Shown here one piece after another: positions 46,063 to 57,465 of a stretch of DNA of 64,000 nucleotides. The number at the start of each line of letters is the position of its first letter. Position 1 is the first letter of the stretch. Both the position numbers and the translations under genes were made by a program. Below the pieces are notes generated by a model. It had not been told where the DNA came from. It was given only the letters and a program-made list of their open reading frames with translations, and did no database searches. Source of the stretch: Ephydatia muelleri (taxonomy: Eukaryota > Porifera > Demospongiae > Spongillida > Spongillidae); assembly GCA_013339895.1 (NCBI GenBank), contig JABACO010000001.1, positions 15,990,990 through 16,054,989 on the forward strand. Direction: 5' to 3'.

Positions 46063-46980
46063 ATTGGTTCAGGCAACCTAGTCTGAGCCTATACATACAG
46101 CCTGCACATCACTCACCCCAAAAATGGCTACATTTGCTAGCCTGGGGTCCTTAGGTGTCTCTAGCTATTTGGGCACTGCCTGACTGCCCTTTCACAGCAT
46201 GCAGTCAATGGGATAAATGTGCAGGGCTGCTAGCTCACATTTGCTAAATTATAAATTAAATTAATTTTGTGACCACAGTGCTGTAAAGTTGTGTTTCCAA
46301 CACATTTTTGACATACAAGTATTAAAGACACTTCCATCAGATTTGGACTAGAATAAAATAAAGGTACAGTTTGTTAGAAACAGTGTTTAATGGATATTTA
46401 TCAGTGCCCACTCAGCCCATGCATTTAGGCCAGACTCAGACCTACCCATGCCACCTCTCCACACACACACACACCCTCTCTGCCCAGCAGCAGAATTTAT
46501 CTCCTAGTAATCACCCTCCCACCACACTCCCTGTGCCTTGTGTATTTGACTATCACACTTGTATTTGACTGTTGCCCTCATACCACAAACTTGTACTCTG
46601 AATATATTGTTGCATGTCCTCTCATTATTGTACCAAATCACCATGTATGCTGGTCTTATTATTTTAAAAAGGTGGGCGGTTCCCTGGGGGGGGGGGGGGG
46701 GGGGGGGGGAAGGCCACTGCTCAACACATGGCTACCCTAATCCCTCTGGCCAGTACCCAATAGTTCAGGCAACCTAGGGCATGGTGGTCTGCGCCCTACC
46801 TTACAGTTTCGAGGGTATGCCTTAGCTGTCTCTAGCCATTTAAGCACGTGGTCTCACGGCCTGACCCCTTTTACGACATGCAGTCAACAGGGTGCATGTG
46901 TGCAGGGAACTGCTAGCACACTTGCTAAGTACGGAATTAACTGTATAGCACAAAAAGTTGTTATTTAAATTTGCAGGACA
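46063..46980. repeat. Diverged direct repeat pair
   Basis: 46065-46265 and 46762-46965 share CAGGCAACCTAG, CTTAG.TGTCTCTAGC.ATTT, CATGCAGTCAA, GTGCAGGG and GCTAGC.CAC in the same order. A poly-G run lies between them at 46686-46709. Confidence 0.6.
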
Positions 46981-47201
46981 TCTGCCAGTACACACTGTAA
47001 CTGAATTGTGTAGCATGAGATGTGGAAGCCATGTGACATAAGGCCAGCCAGTAGGGTATACAAAAAGCCCACAGATAATCTGATATAGCATTATCACTGA
47101 CTGATAATACACTTTTATAGCTTCTCTATCCATGAGTATGGATCCATACTACAAACACACATTATTCTTCAGCCAATTTCACTACATGTATTAATAAAGT
47201 A

Positions 47202-47294
47202 CAGAGGGGGTTTGTAACCAAGGTAACCAATAAAATGGCTCATATACTATTTTAGAGTTATATTATAGGTTTCTTTGGTTATGAACCCCCTCTG
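47202..47294. mobile_element. About 95-bp palindromic MITE
   Basis: CAGAGGGGGTTTGTAACCAA at the left, GGTTATGAACCCCCTCTG at the right, with TA close to both ends. Confidence 0.65.
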
Positions 47295-48405
47295 CGTAAG
47301 TTTGCAAACTCAGATGTCAATATGAAAAACGAAGTGTCTATATGTGAGTGTGTTGAGGGTGTGTGTGGTAGTATAGTATGGGGTCAACTGTACACAGAGA
47401 TAGATCAGAAAAGCTATAAAAGTGAATCATCAGGTCAGTGATGTTGGCAATACACACTGCAATCCCCCCCCCCCCCACCCCCTTGGTATTTATGGAGTCA
47501 TCTTTTCATAAGCTACACAAGTGATGAATACAACTTGACTCACACAGGAATCCTTCTACCTATTATATTCCATATGTTAATTATTGCATCAAGATCATTC
47601 TCTGATAGTATATCTGGAGACTCAATGGCTATTTTCATTAAATTAGACAAATTTAATCACTTCTAGACAGTTTCTTATAGACAAGTTTTAATCAACTTCA
47701 TCTGAGAAAAGCCCAGATGCAGTTGAAACTGGAAGGACTCGTTTGGAAGCATGGTTTTTAACATTTCATTTGAAGCTAATTCTTTTTACATTTCGTTTGA
47801 AGCTAATTCTTTTAACTGGGGTTTTCTGTTTCTTGGTGGTTGTTTAGCCTTAAATCGGCCATAACAGCTCAAAAGAATGCAGATAAATAAGCATCAATGA
47901 AAAACACATGTTGATGATAGACTAATTGTCTACATGTATGTGGCACATGTGACTACTTGTTTAGTGATCTCTGAACAGGTATGCAAAAGAATGCTATACA
48001 CATGTACATGTACATATGCGCATGAGAGACACACAACGGTGTTACCCAAGAATAATAAAACAACAGCATTAGAATAATCTGTTGTTACACATATATACAT
48101 GTACATTAAGTGTGGCATCCACTGTAATCTGATTAGCCTTATAATGCCCCCTCTAAAAATTATAAACTCTACTTTTGCCCCCCCCCCCCTTGAGGTTTTT
48201 TTCTCGATGAAACCCTGATGTTGGTCATGGTGTGTCATGTAGAAACTGTGTGTGTTTCAGAGACTGCACATGTATAAACGCATACAGTAACTTAAATATA
48301 AATTTTCGTATACCTACCACTGATATTCACTTCCTGACACAGGCTTATGCCAGATCAGTAGGTGCTTTCTACCCTACCGTCATCAAAGTTAACGCGCAGC
48401 TAGAC
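47295..48405. other. No gene recognised
   Basis: Contains a poly-C run near 47465-47480 and another at 48180-48190, and a short tandem duplication TTTGAAGCTAATTCTTTT near 47770-47815. Confidence 0.35.
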
Positions 48406-48496
48406 CAGTCTAGAACGAGCAAATGACGTAATGTCAGTAACAACGCCATACCAGTCTAGAACGAGCAAATGACGTAATGTCAGTAACAACGCCATA
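48406..48496. repeat. Exact 46-bp tandem duplication
   Basis: CCAGTCTAGAACGAGCAAAT followed by GACGTAATGTCAGTAACAAC is present twice in a row. Confidence 0.9.
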
Positions 48497-48744
48497 AAAT
48501 AACTACATCAAATGTGTTTACACGAATCACAAGAACAAGAGGCAAACATATATCAAATTCCGGCACTACAAAACAAAACTTGCCCGTTCAGAGATCACGC
48601 TGTTCTTTTATTTAACGCACTTCGAAGAATACTCACGTGGTATTTGTTATTAGTCGGAATCATAATTATTCATACCCGGAATTATTGGGCTCGGACAAGT
48701 GCTTTCCTTAACTTCTTGTACAAGGGATACCATTTCTTCCCCCG

Positions 48745-49116
48745 TTACCTTTGAGAAGTTATAGTTAGCTGTGCTATCCACACTGTCTTTGATTGTGGCT
48801 TTGAAGAGATCCTTTCGTAATCTTCCATTCCTTTTCGCAGTGCCTCGTGCAGTTTTTTAATTGCTTCCAAACCTACTTTAATTCTATCAGAATAAAACGA
48901 TTCAGAAGTCAATCTGTTGTAATCAGAAGTTAGGGAAAACATATTTTGTTTTAGCTTATCACTAAGTTTACCCCCTAGGATTGAAGCTGAACAAGTTGTA
49001 ATAAATCTACACTGGTCAACAGCAAATGTTAATTTGATTGTTGATTCCTCAGCCTGCCAACAGAATTCTTCAATGGTTATATCAAAAGATGCCAAATCTA
49101 TTGTCTGTGGTGACAT
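48745..49116 (-). other. Antisense ORF of 123 codons, unknown
   Basis: Minus-strand ORF starting MSPQTIDLASFDITIEEFCW and containing VDQCRFITTCSASILGGKLS and YSDRIKVGLEAIKKLHEALR. It has a natural amino-acid mix and a helical look, so it may be a real exon, but its start overlaps the plus-strand transposase-like ORF by about 80 bp. I recognise no family. Confidence 0.4.
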
Positions 49117-51229
49117 AGCTCCTGTCCAAAAACCTGGTCGATCATGGAAGCCCAGAAATTTGCCAGATCATAGCTGGGATCAAAGCAGAGTGAATGTCAT
49201 AACCCCAATGACGTTTCTGTTTGTAGATACTATCATAACTCAAAGAGACATACATGTAGAACCTCTTAATGCTGAAGGAGTAGTACACACTGATAATGTG
49301 ATGTACATAACTCGCACTGGTCAAGCTGTAAGTTTAATTTACCTTTCTTTTTATGAACCGGATACGGCATTCAAGTGTGCAAATGAACTATTGTATTTAA
49401 TGTCACTGCCTTCGTTGGAAAGTTTATTTAGAAATCCTGTTACAGGTAGGATGAAAGAAGACATAGTTCTGGTTGTTGACAATGGGCCGTCAGAACAACC
49501 TTGTAGTTGTATTGTGTGAATGCTTCTGGTTAGATTGCTTAAATTTCTTAATTTAAATAAGATTGTTCAGGTAGCTTTTGCGGAATATCATTCAAAAGAA
49601 ATTTTGTGGAAAGGGCCCATTCTGCTGAAAACTTTGTATTGTCACGTCATGGACCCTTCAATAGTTCAACTATTCACCCTGCTTCAATACCAGGTAGTAA
49701 TGAACATAAGGCAAACATGGAGGCTATGGCTCAAGAAGTCAAGGACTGTATCAATACTGCTGGAAAACCACTACAATGTTTTAAAGGTCTCCCAAATGAT
49801 GATTTTATTTTCAATGATGAAGAAAATTTGAAAAACTTCCTAGAACTGTCTGAGGAAAGAAAGCTTCTGGCAAGCTTTTTAACCACAAATTATGGACCTG
49901 TTACAAATTCATTGTATAGTACTTTAATAATGGCATGGCAGTTAAAAGAGGAATTCAGTGGTTGTTATATAGATCATTATAAGGTGTTAAATAATAAATA
50001 TGCTGGACATAAAACATGCCATGCTGATAAATACACAACTTGCATTGTTTCACCTGATTTTCCTTCAAGTCTTGTGACAAATATTCAACCCCTCCCAGAC
50101 TATATACGATAGACTCGAACCAAAGAACTTCACTATATGTCCCTTAATGAAAGGCATATTTTGAAAAACGGTGTGTGGAATGACATAGCAGAACTTTTTT
50201 CTACCATCGCTAATTTTGGAGATAGTAAGAAAAATAATACAAACCCCTCCTGATGACATAATGCTATTAATAGCACTTCTGGCCTGGGTTAAACCTGATG
50301 AAGTAAAGGAATATATGAAGAACAAGGACATTGAAATGATGAGCTGTTTAGATAATGATGTTCAAAAGGAAACATGGATATTACATCCTTTATACAGAAG
50401 CAACAAAAATCTGATGTTGTAGAAATGTGTAAGCGTATGCATCTTCCTATTCCTGCTGGATATACTACTAAGCATAATGTAGTGAAATTAATTGCAAATA
50501 ATAAAAAAATGACTCAATACCCAAAACAGCTATTTTATATTCTGGAAATCTTGCACGGGTTCCAGCAACCACAACTGGATTGGGAAAGTTATCAGTTGGA
50601 CAATTGCGAGCCATTTTGAACTTTCATGGATTTTCCTTTTCAGGTACCAAAGATGAGTTAGTAATTCATGTTTACCTATTAAAACATAACAAGATTTCTG
50701 CAATGTTTGGAAAAGAAGCTAGTGCAACAGTTAAAAGATTTAATAAAATAATATATGATCTTATACACTGTCAGCGTACAGCCAATGTAATAAGTCATGT
50801 TCAAAATACATACAGCTTGTCATCACAACAAAGGTACCTTTACCATCACACGTACAATCTGTTGAGGATTTGTCTACCTTGTTTGAACCATTAATACAAT
50901 TCATAGACATTGTGAGTAGGGAAACAGCTAGCAAAGCTAATCCCAGTCCCATCAATGGGGAATGCAGTTTAATTAATCAAAGTGAATCTGACATTATTAG
51001 AAACCAGGTGTGCCAGACTGGAGCAAGAATCACAGTGAAGTGGACCAAAGAGCAAGTTGGGGATTCAGGCGGGAAACCCGGATGGTACACAGCAGATGTT
51101 CAAGGTTACGATGATATAAATGATGAAATAAGTTTAATTTATCCTGGCGAGCCGGACTTCGTATATAAAATGGATGTAGAATCAAGCGTAACTGAAAAAT
51201 CTATTAGAATTGTTAGACCATGCATATAA
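49034..51229 (+). pseudogene. DDE transposase/integrase-like gene with SAP domains, broken
   Basis: Plus-strand text in at least five frames that join end to end. 49034-49519: VISKDAKSIV (possible first Asp) and VLVVDNGPSEQP (second Asp). TGA at 49517, then MLLVRLLKFLNLNKIVQVAF, and after loss of one A in an A run near 49596, RNFVERAHSAEN (Glu). After TAG at 50110 and further shifts: ALLAWVKPDEV, then CKRMHLPIPAGYTTKHNVVK and QLRAILNFHGFSFSGTKDEL, both SAP-like, then 51000-51229 with ARITVKWTKEQVGDSGGKPG. The layout resembles an uncharacterised transposase-like family of sponges and cnidarians with a C-terminal chromo/tudor-like module. It is dead. Confidence 0.6.
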
Positions 51230-51498
51230 CTGTTGTTTGAAAGTCTTTTTTTTTATATGGTTCATGAGTGTTTTTTGGAGATATGTATGGGTGGCGTTGA
51301 AGGGCCTCTTATTTTAACAGGCTAGAATAATTATAATATATTTAAAAAGATATTTGGTAAAGTTCTCTAAGAGGAGTGAGTGTTCACCATCTTTGTGTCC
51401 CAGTGGGTCCCCATACGAATGTGCCAAATTGTTCATCAAAGCTGTCCTCTGAGGGGATACAACATACTGTCCAGAGGATGAACAAATGGAAAGTGTTT

Positions 51499-51500
51499 TT

Positions 51501-51531
<31 letters not shown>

Positions 51532-51537
51532 GGGGGG
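51499..51537. repeat. T-run joined to G-run
   Basis: About 15 T followed by about 25 G. Confidence 0.95.
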
Positions 51538-52234
51538 CAATCAGAGGTTGTCCAAGGGGTGACAAGTGATCAACATGTTTGTGTCTAGGGGGGTTTATGC
51601 TATTTGTCCAGGGGGGCTCTCAGAAGAGGTATAAATGATATGTCCAGAGGGGGTAGTGTGAATTTGTCCAGGGGCCAAATTGTTTATGAAAGCTGTCCTA
51701 GGGGGGATACAACATACTGTCCAGGGGGTGCAGGAATGAAGGATGTGTCCAGGGGGTAATCAGAGGGTAACCAGTGATCAAAATGTTGTGTCTAGGGGGG
51801 TTTATGCTATTTGTCCAGGGGGGCTCTCAGAAGAAGGTATAAATGATATGTCCAGAGGGGGGTAGTGTGAATTTGTCCAGGGGCCAAATTGTTTATGAAA
51901 GCTGTCCTAGGTGGGATACAACATACTGTCCAGGGGGTGCAGGAATGAAGGATGTGTCCAGGGGGTAATCAGAGGGTAACCAGTGATCAACATGTTTGTG
52001 TCCTAGGGGGGTTTGTGCTATTTGTCCAGGGGGGGCTCTCAGAAAAAGGTATAAATGATATGTCCAGAGGGGGTACCTTGAATTTGTCCAGGGGCCAAAT
52101 TTATAATCAAAGCTGTCCTGGGGGGATACAGCATACTGTCCAGGGGGGTGCTGCTCTAACATGAGCTGTCCAGGGTGGTTATATTTATAAACGTGTCATC
52201 CGTGGGGGTGTACGATTAATTAATGGAATAGCCC
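51538..52234 (-). repeat. 210-bp G-rich minisatellite ending in a transposon terminus
   Basis: Three units of about 210 bp with TTGTCCAGGGGGGCTCTCAG, AGCTGTCCTAGGGGGGATAC and ATGTGTCCAGGGGGTAATCA. It ends in GTCATCCGTGGGGGTGTACG and ...GGAATAGCCC at 52234, the inverted form of the terminus at 17465. The opposite terminus was not found on the left. Confidence 0.75.
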
Positions 52235-52718
52235 ATTGTACTTAACCTTCACTCTCAGCACAAAGTGGCATGCAGGATAATAAACAAGCTTGCATCAAAT
52301 TTGACATTTAGCAGCATACTGGGGTACTACAACACGCTAGCGAACTATACACACAGCAGTGCACATACATGAACATTGCACGCAAGCCTTCATAAGCACA
52401 TCGAGATTACATGCATGTATACGGTAGTTACATGTTGAAAAAGCAGCGTGTAGGCCTACTAGTATACCTACTAGATATCCACACGCGCACGCGCCACTCG
52501 GGTCACCAACGCACGGGCGATGGCCAGCCTATGGTAGACGTTTTGTACTGGTACGTTGTGTCACATGTGTGCGTGCATACCACTTGAAGTCCAGTATCAC
52601 CTCCAACTACGAAGTCACAGCTGCCATCATAGTCATATCATCTACCAAACCACGCCCTCTCCGTCAGAAAGTAATTACTAAACAAGGCTAGGAACTATCC
52701 TACTGGGGTGTAAATGCG
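52235..52718. other. No gene recognised
   Basis: CG-richer patch near 52480-52530; no ORF with motifs. Confidence 0.35.
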
Positions 52719-52914
52719 GTAAATCAGTGTTATGACAACACACCTTTAAAACGACCTAACACCCCACCCTTGCTGGGGGTTGCTCCTAACACCCTAACGT
52801 AGTCTGCCAACACCCCAAGATGTCAGCTCAACACCCTTGTGTGTTGCCATAACACTCCTTGGGCTGTAACACCCCTCAAACCTAACACCCCTCGGGCCTT
52901 TTTTTTTAACAGTG
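52719..52914 (-). repeat. CACTG-terminated GTGTT-rich repeat, inverted copy
   Basis: Ends ...CCTTTTTTTTTAACAGTG, preceded by about ten ACACCC/AACACC units; reverse complement of the type at 4174-4330. Confidence 0.55.
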
Positions 52915-53302
52915 TGGGTTTGTATTGAATGTTTTAGTTCCAGGAGTCAAAATAGTGATTTCCATAGACATGAACACTTTTTATCATTCGTGTTTGTGAT
53001 GATAAAAAACTAGTTCCCCGGGTTTCTGGTTCACTATCCATTGGATTGTTATATCATGGTGTGAGAGCATTTTTACTATTAAACGTTCAGGTTCCTCTTG
53101 ATTAGAAAGCCATCAAGGTCACTATATATATCATACACTCTTGCAAACAGCATTGTTCAGCTAAGCCTATAACTGTACATCTTCTACATGTCTATGACTG
53201 CAATTATTTCTACATGCTATTAGCTGCTCAGTTCGTTACAAGGTGTCCTTGGTGCAGCACCGTGTAGAGAATTAAGCCGAGCAAGGATAGTACACCAGGT
53301 TG

Positions 53303-55879
53303 TTAGGAGTAGTATTGGATGGTATATTTGTGATCTTTTGAGTTGACGATGTTCTGTTGAAAGACAATGAAAGTAGTGTAACGTATACAACTGGCTGACG
53401 GGACGTACGAAATTAGATATTTCTTCATATCAGCAGGAGTCGGGATCTGATCGGCAGATAGTGGTCCAATATGCTTGGCTATGATACCTGCCTGCATACA
53501 TGAACACGAATTAGGAGAGTTTTGTATATGTGAATCAGTATCAGTATGTATATAGAAAAGGGAATTAACACATGCGCATACATGCATGATAATATTGCTT
53601 ACCACAATCGGGGAGGAAAACGATGTTCCTACATGTGTGCATACAGGTACATGTACATTCGACGGTCGTCATACATAGGCAACCGTGTTAGCGAATTAGA
53701 CTTACCACTGTCAAAAACATTGCCAACAGTCTTAACATTCACCCCCTACATATACGAAGCCAAAGGCATGCATTGTCATGTCAACATGGAAACGAAAAAG
53801 CTTACTGGAGCAATGATGTGAGCACACGAGCCGTAGTTGCTAAACCAGGCAAATGAATCGTCAGAATCACTGGCCATTACAGTGATGCTAAATATGAACG
53901 TTTTTAATCAAAGAGCTCTTCATTGGAATGATCTCAATACCTCGAAGGTGCACTTGCGGGAGAGCGCGTGCAAGCGTCTTTCTTCTCATTTCCAGCAGAA
54001 GCCACCACATATACTCCCTTGTTCCATACAACGAAAGTTACAACAGTTTTAGCGAATTATGTATACATGTACAAAGAAGCATGCTACACTTACGTCATAA
54101 CATTTCAGCACTAAAATAGCACATATAGGTAAATGATATATACTACAGTAATACCTTATCAGTAGCAGCTTGGACAGCATCGTTTACAGCTTGTGATTTA
54201 GGACAACTTAATGATAAGCTATATACAGTCAGATGGAATAATTCAGACAGCTTTGATGTTAATGAGAACGTACTTGATAATTGATTTTTTACCAGTCGAG
54301 TGCTGGGAAGTTGCCCACTGAATGCCTCTTATAATGTTACTGCATAGCGAAATATAAATAAACAATACCCTTCCACAAATACAAATGAAATCATCTTGAA
54401 ATTTAAAGCAAGCTTGCACGTGCAAGTTACTGGTAGCAGAATCGCATTACACATCTCGTCGGATGCACATGTACGCCAATACAGTAATAGTCGTGTCTTA
54501 CGCGCTAGTGCCCGTTCCGGTAGCGCTGAGGACACGAACTGCTATAGCGGAAGCTTTCTTTGCAATTCCGAACGTTTTGGACATAGCTAGCCCTATAAAC
54601 ACAGCAGTGTGTATGCATGCCGCAATATATAAACACCAGGTGTATTACCTGCGACCCTCGTCCCGTGTCCGTTAGGATCCGACATCGGAGAGTTGTTTGA
54701 TTCAACAAAATCGGTGCCCTTTTATAGTAATGTATGGCATACTACTCCGTTTGCCTGCACTGATGCAATTTTTATTTCGCTCATATACTCACCCAAGATG
54801 CTCTGTTTTCAAATTCCGCGTTGCCAATGCTGATGCCACTAATTAGTATTTAGATAGGTTGTCACATCGGAAAAGGAGGGTATAACATACCTATCGATGA
54901 TGTAGATATTTACTCCTTCTCCGCTGTTGTCTAGCTCTGTAAAAATATCATCAGCACGTGCGCATGCTGTGCATGCATTCATTACAGTGTATATACTTAC
55001 CATAAACGTAGTCAGGCGAAATATTCGATCGATCTCGTATCGTGGTCCTAACTAAACCCTGCAAATGTGGATAAACAGTGACATCAGTACGAAACGAAGT
55101 CCCTCTCTTTTCACATGCATGCTAATATATATACTTTTGCAGTATACAATCACATGCACATGCAATATCTTGTATATGTGGCGAACCCAATCGGCATTCT
55201 TCTGAGTGGAACAGGCCGCCGCAGTAACTTCTTGGTTTCTCTCTATGTACTTCACTTCCTTCATACTGCGGATGCTGTCTCTAAGGCTGAGTGAACAAAG
55301 CAAGATCGTGGCGTATAAGTATCGCACAGCGTACTACACTATACCACGCAACGCATGCAGTTTATACACTGTACCTGTCGCTTAATCTGGCAGAGTATGC
55401 TTTAGACATTCCAATGGCGTATGTGCTGGTGATGCCATATCTCGTTTGCTTTGATCGGTACTCTGGAACTACATCTCCTGGCGCTTCAGTTGGCCCGTCT
55501 TGCATATAATCTGTATCGTCCTCCCACTTCTCGCTGACGGCCTGTTGTTCCAAGAGGGCTCGTTCGCTCACCTTTGCAATGTGAGCATTCACTGTATGGG
55601 ATAAAAAATTGAACGGCATGTTATCAATGCGCGGTCCTGGAAATAAGCGAAGTCGTTTGCCTTGTTGTTTAGCGAGGTAGCTGTGCAGCACAACGATGTA
55701 CTCTCCTTCGATTGCGTCAGGCGAATCAGCAGCATGGAGGGGGGCTACATATATGTGGAAATTCGTTCATTGTAGGCGTTTTAAACCAACCAATACTGAA
55801 CATATTTCCTACCAAGTCTTTTGCACTGCGCACCGACCAGGATTGCTAGCAAAAGGATCACTTGAGGAGCAATTGGCAT
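53303..55879 (-). CDS. Secreted subtilisin-like serine protease (S8, proteinase K type)
   Basis: Fifteen exons, all with GT-AG sites and agreeing phases: 55813-55879, 55375-55744, 55187-55286, 55001-55058, 54891-54936, 54793-54838, 54649-54718, 54502-54592, 54274-54339, 54155-54218, 53941-54017, 53806-53887, 53706-53745, 53603-53628, 53303-53491; about 463 residues. MPIAPQVILLAILVGAQC is a signal peptide. The I9 propeptide spans roughly residues 25-180 (EGEYIVVLHSYLAK at the start, EVKYIERNQEVTAA at the end). Catalytic residues: Asp in NIYIIDSGIS, His in DPNGHGTRVAG, oxyanion Asn in VVASAGNEKKD, Ser in GTSFSSPIV. The usual second His of HGTH is Arg here; it is not the catalytic one. The propeptide is longer than in fungal proteinase K. 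A secreted or lysosomal digestive or matrix protease is likely; no lesion was seen. Confidence 0.9.
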
Positions 55880-56042
55880 TGCGGAGAAAAGCACTCGTAG
55901 TGTTGTGATAGCAGCGTGTTCGGTCTCGCTTCTTATACTTGGCAAATGCTGTAAGACTTATAAATTGGTGTTGATATGTGATAATTATGTGGTATGATAA
56001 TGCTTGTGTGAAGTGAATTCCAGGCTTCGATATGCATGTACA
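55880..56042. promoter_or_regulatory. Upstream region of the subtilase gene
   Basis: The transcription start should lie here (minus-strand gene). No TATA box is obvious within 60 bp of the start codon. Confidence 0.3.
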
Positions 56043-56513
56043 TCAAGAACGAGCTGTAACTTCGTATGCACTAGCCTGCTCCACTAAATTTAATCCAAAC
56101 AAACCACCAGAGAACAGTCCTAGCTTGTAACTGTGAGAATCTTTTTGGTGTTCCAATAAGTCCAACATTGGTTGTGCATATTGTGTACGCCGAGAGTCGC
56201 AGCATATTGTCCGATATGCGTTAACTGTTACCAAAGATTTCTTCCCGACAGTTTGATTAATTTATACTAATTTGAAGTTCTTCATGGTCACGGCTTCTGT
56301 TATATCGTTTAAATCCCATCCCTGCTTCTTGAAATTCCTCTGTCGCCACGTTTTATTTAGCGGCTTAAAATTGGCCGCTCTACCGTATTTAGACATTAAT
56401 CGGTTAAATGTGTCCAGTTGGTTATTGTGTATCAGAAGCATGAGTGGCGATGGAAGGGTAGGAGATGAGTGATATCCTTCCAAAATCATGATCGCTGTTC
56501 TGAGAGACCACAT
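56043..56513 (-). pseudogene. Unknown ORF of about 157 codons with one stop
   Basis: On the minus strand two open stretches in the same frame are separated by a single TAA at 56259-56261. The first holds LDTFNRLMSKYGRAANFKPL and KQGWDLNDITEAVTMKNFKL, the second TVNAYRTICCDSRRTQYAQP and YKLGLFSGGLFGLNLVEQAS. The text looks like a real protein. I do not recognise the family; it may be a fragment of a longer multi-exon gene. An intron around the stop (donor GTATAA) was considered, but phase does not hold. Confidence 0.45.
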
Positions 56514-57465
56514 TTATTGCCTTCCGGTTTGTGCAACGTTTGCAAACTGTGTCACTGGACTGTTGGCATCTTGTCCAACTTTCTGGTGGACAGGTGGTAA
56601 GAGAACCAATTTGGTCTGGCCAGGTCCTGAGGACTAGAGATAGTGCATGGGGGATGAAGAGGGTTAATAAGTGGTTAGTGCTAAGGTGTACGATGCGTAG
56701 GTACATGCATGTTCAAAGGTGCGCACGTGAGAGAGGTACGTGGGTGTACAGTTCGTCTGTATGGCATGGAAATTTGAATTGTGTATACATGTACGTACCC
56801 AAGCACCCACTCTTTCTTACTGAACAGCTAGTCTTACTTTTCAGTCATTCCAACGTCTCTTCCATTGACATCACCTTTCAGGAAGGCTTACTAATGCTTG
56901 CATTGACCAGATATAGTGCCCTTCTAAACATAATCTCTCATCAACTTCAGCACAGAAGTCCTCTTTCTATACCAACTAGGGAGGGCAAAAGGAGGCGGGT
57001 GTTGCAGAGAGCAATGGAAAATGCTAGTAAGGCATCTTCCAGTCATTCAGTCACCAAAGTGATATCACTTCAGTGATTACGGTACCCATACCCTCGCGCG
57101 CTGCTTGTAACTGTTCACTCATCGTCCGTGGTGAGAAGTTAGCAATAATAGTTTTGTACGCCTTGTGTAGGTCTTTGGTTTCAACCTCACTACCACGCCG
57201 ACGACTCGCGGTTCATAGAGTGAGCACGGTCACGATCACGGGCAGCCGTTTGAAACGTATCCGGCTACGGTCACGGTCAGTTTTGGACCGTCAAAAACCG
57301 CCTGTTTATACTTAGCGGTCACGGCAGACGGTCTTTGTCGGTCAAACATGCATGCGCGTGCATATATAAGATGAGAATTATTATTATAAATTCAACGGAT
57401 CAATGAATATATATGGTAATGGCACGAAAACTCGAGAACCGGATGGGAATTAGGTACTGAAGTTC

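Noticed and set aside
53341-53392. A last intron in the subtilase gene
   Set aside because: The splice would break the frame by one base, while reading through stays open to the TAA at 53303.
56531-57076. Plus-strand ORF of 181 codons
   Set aside because: No motif, shadow of AT-balanced sequence, and it overlaps an unrelated minus ORF and non-coding sequence.
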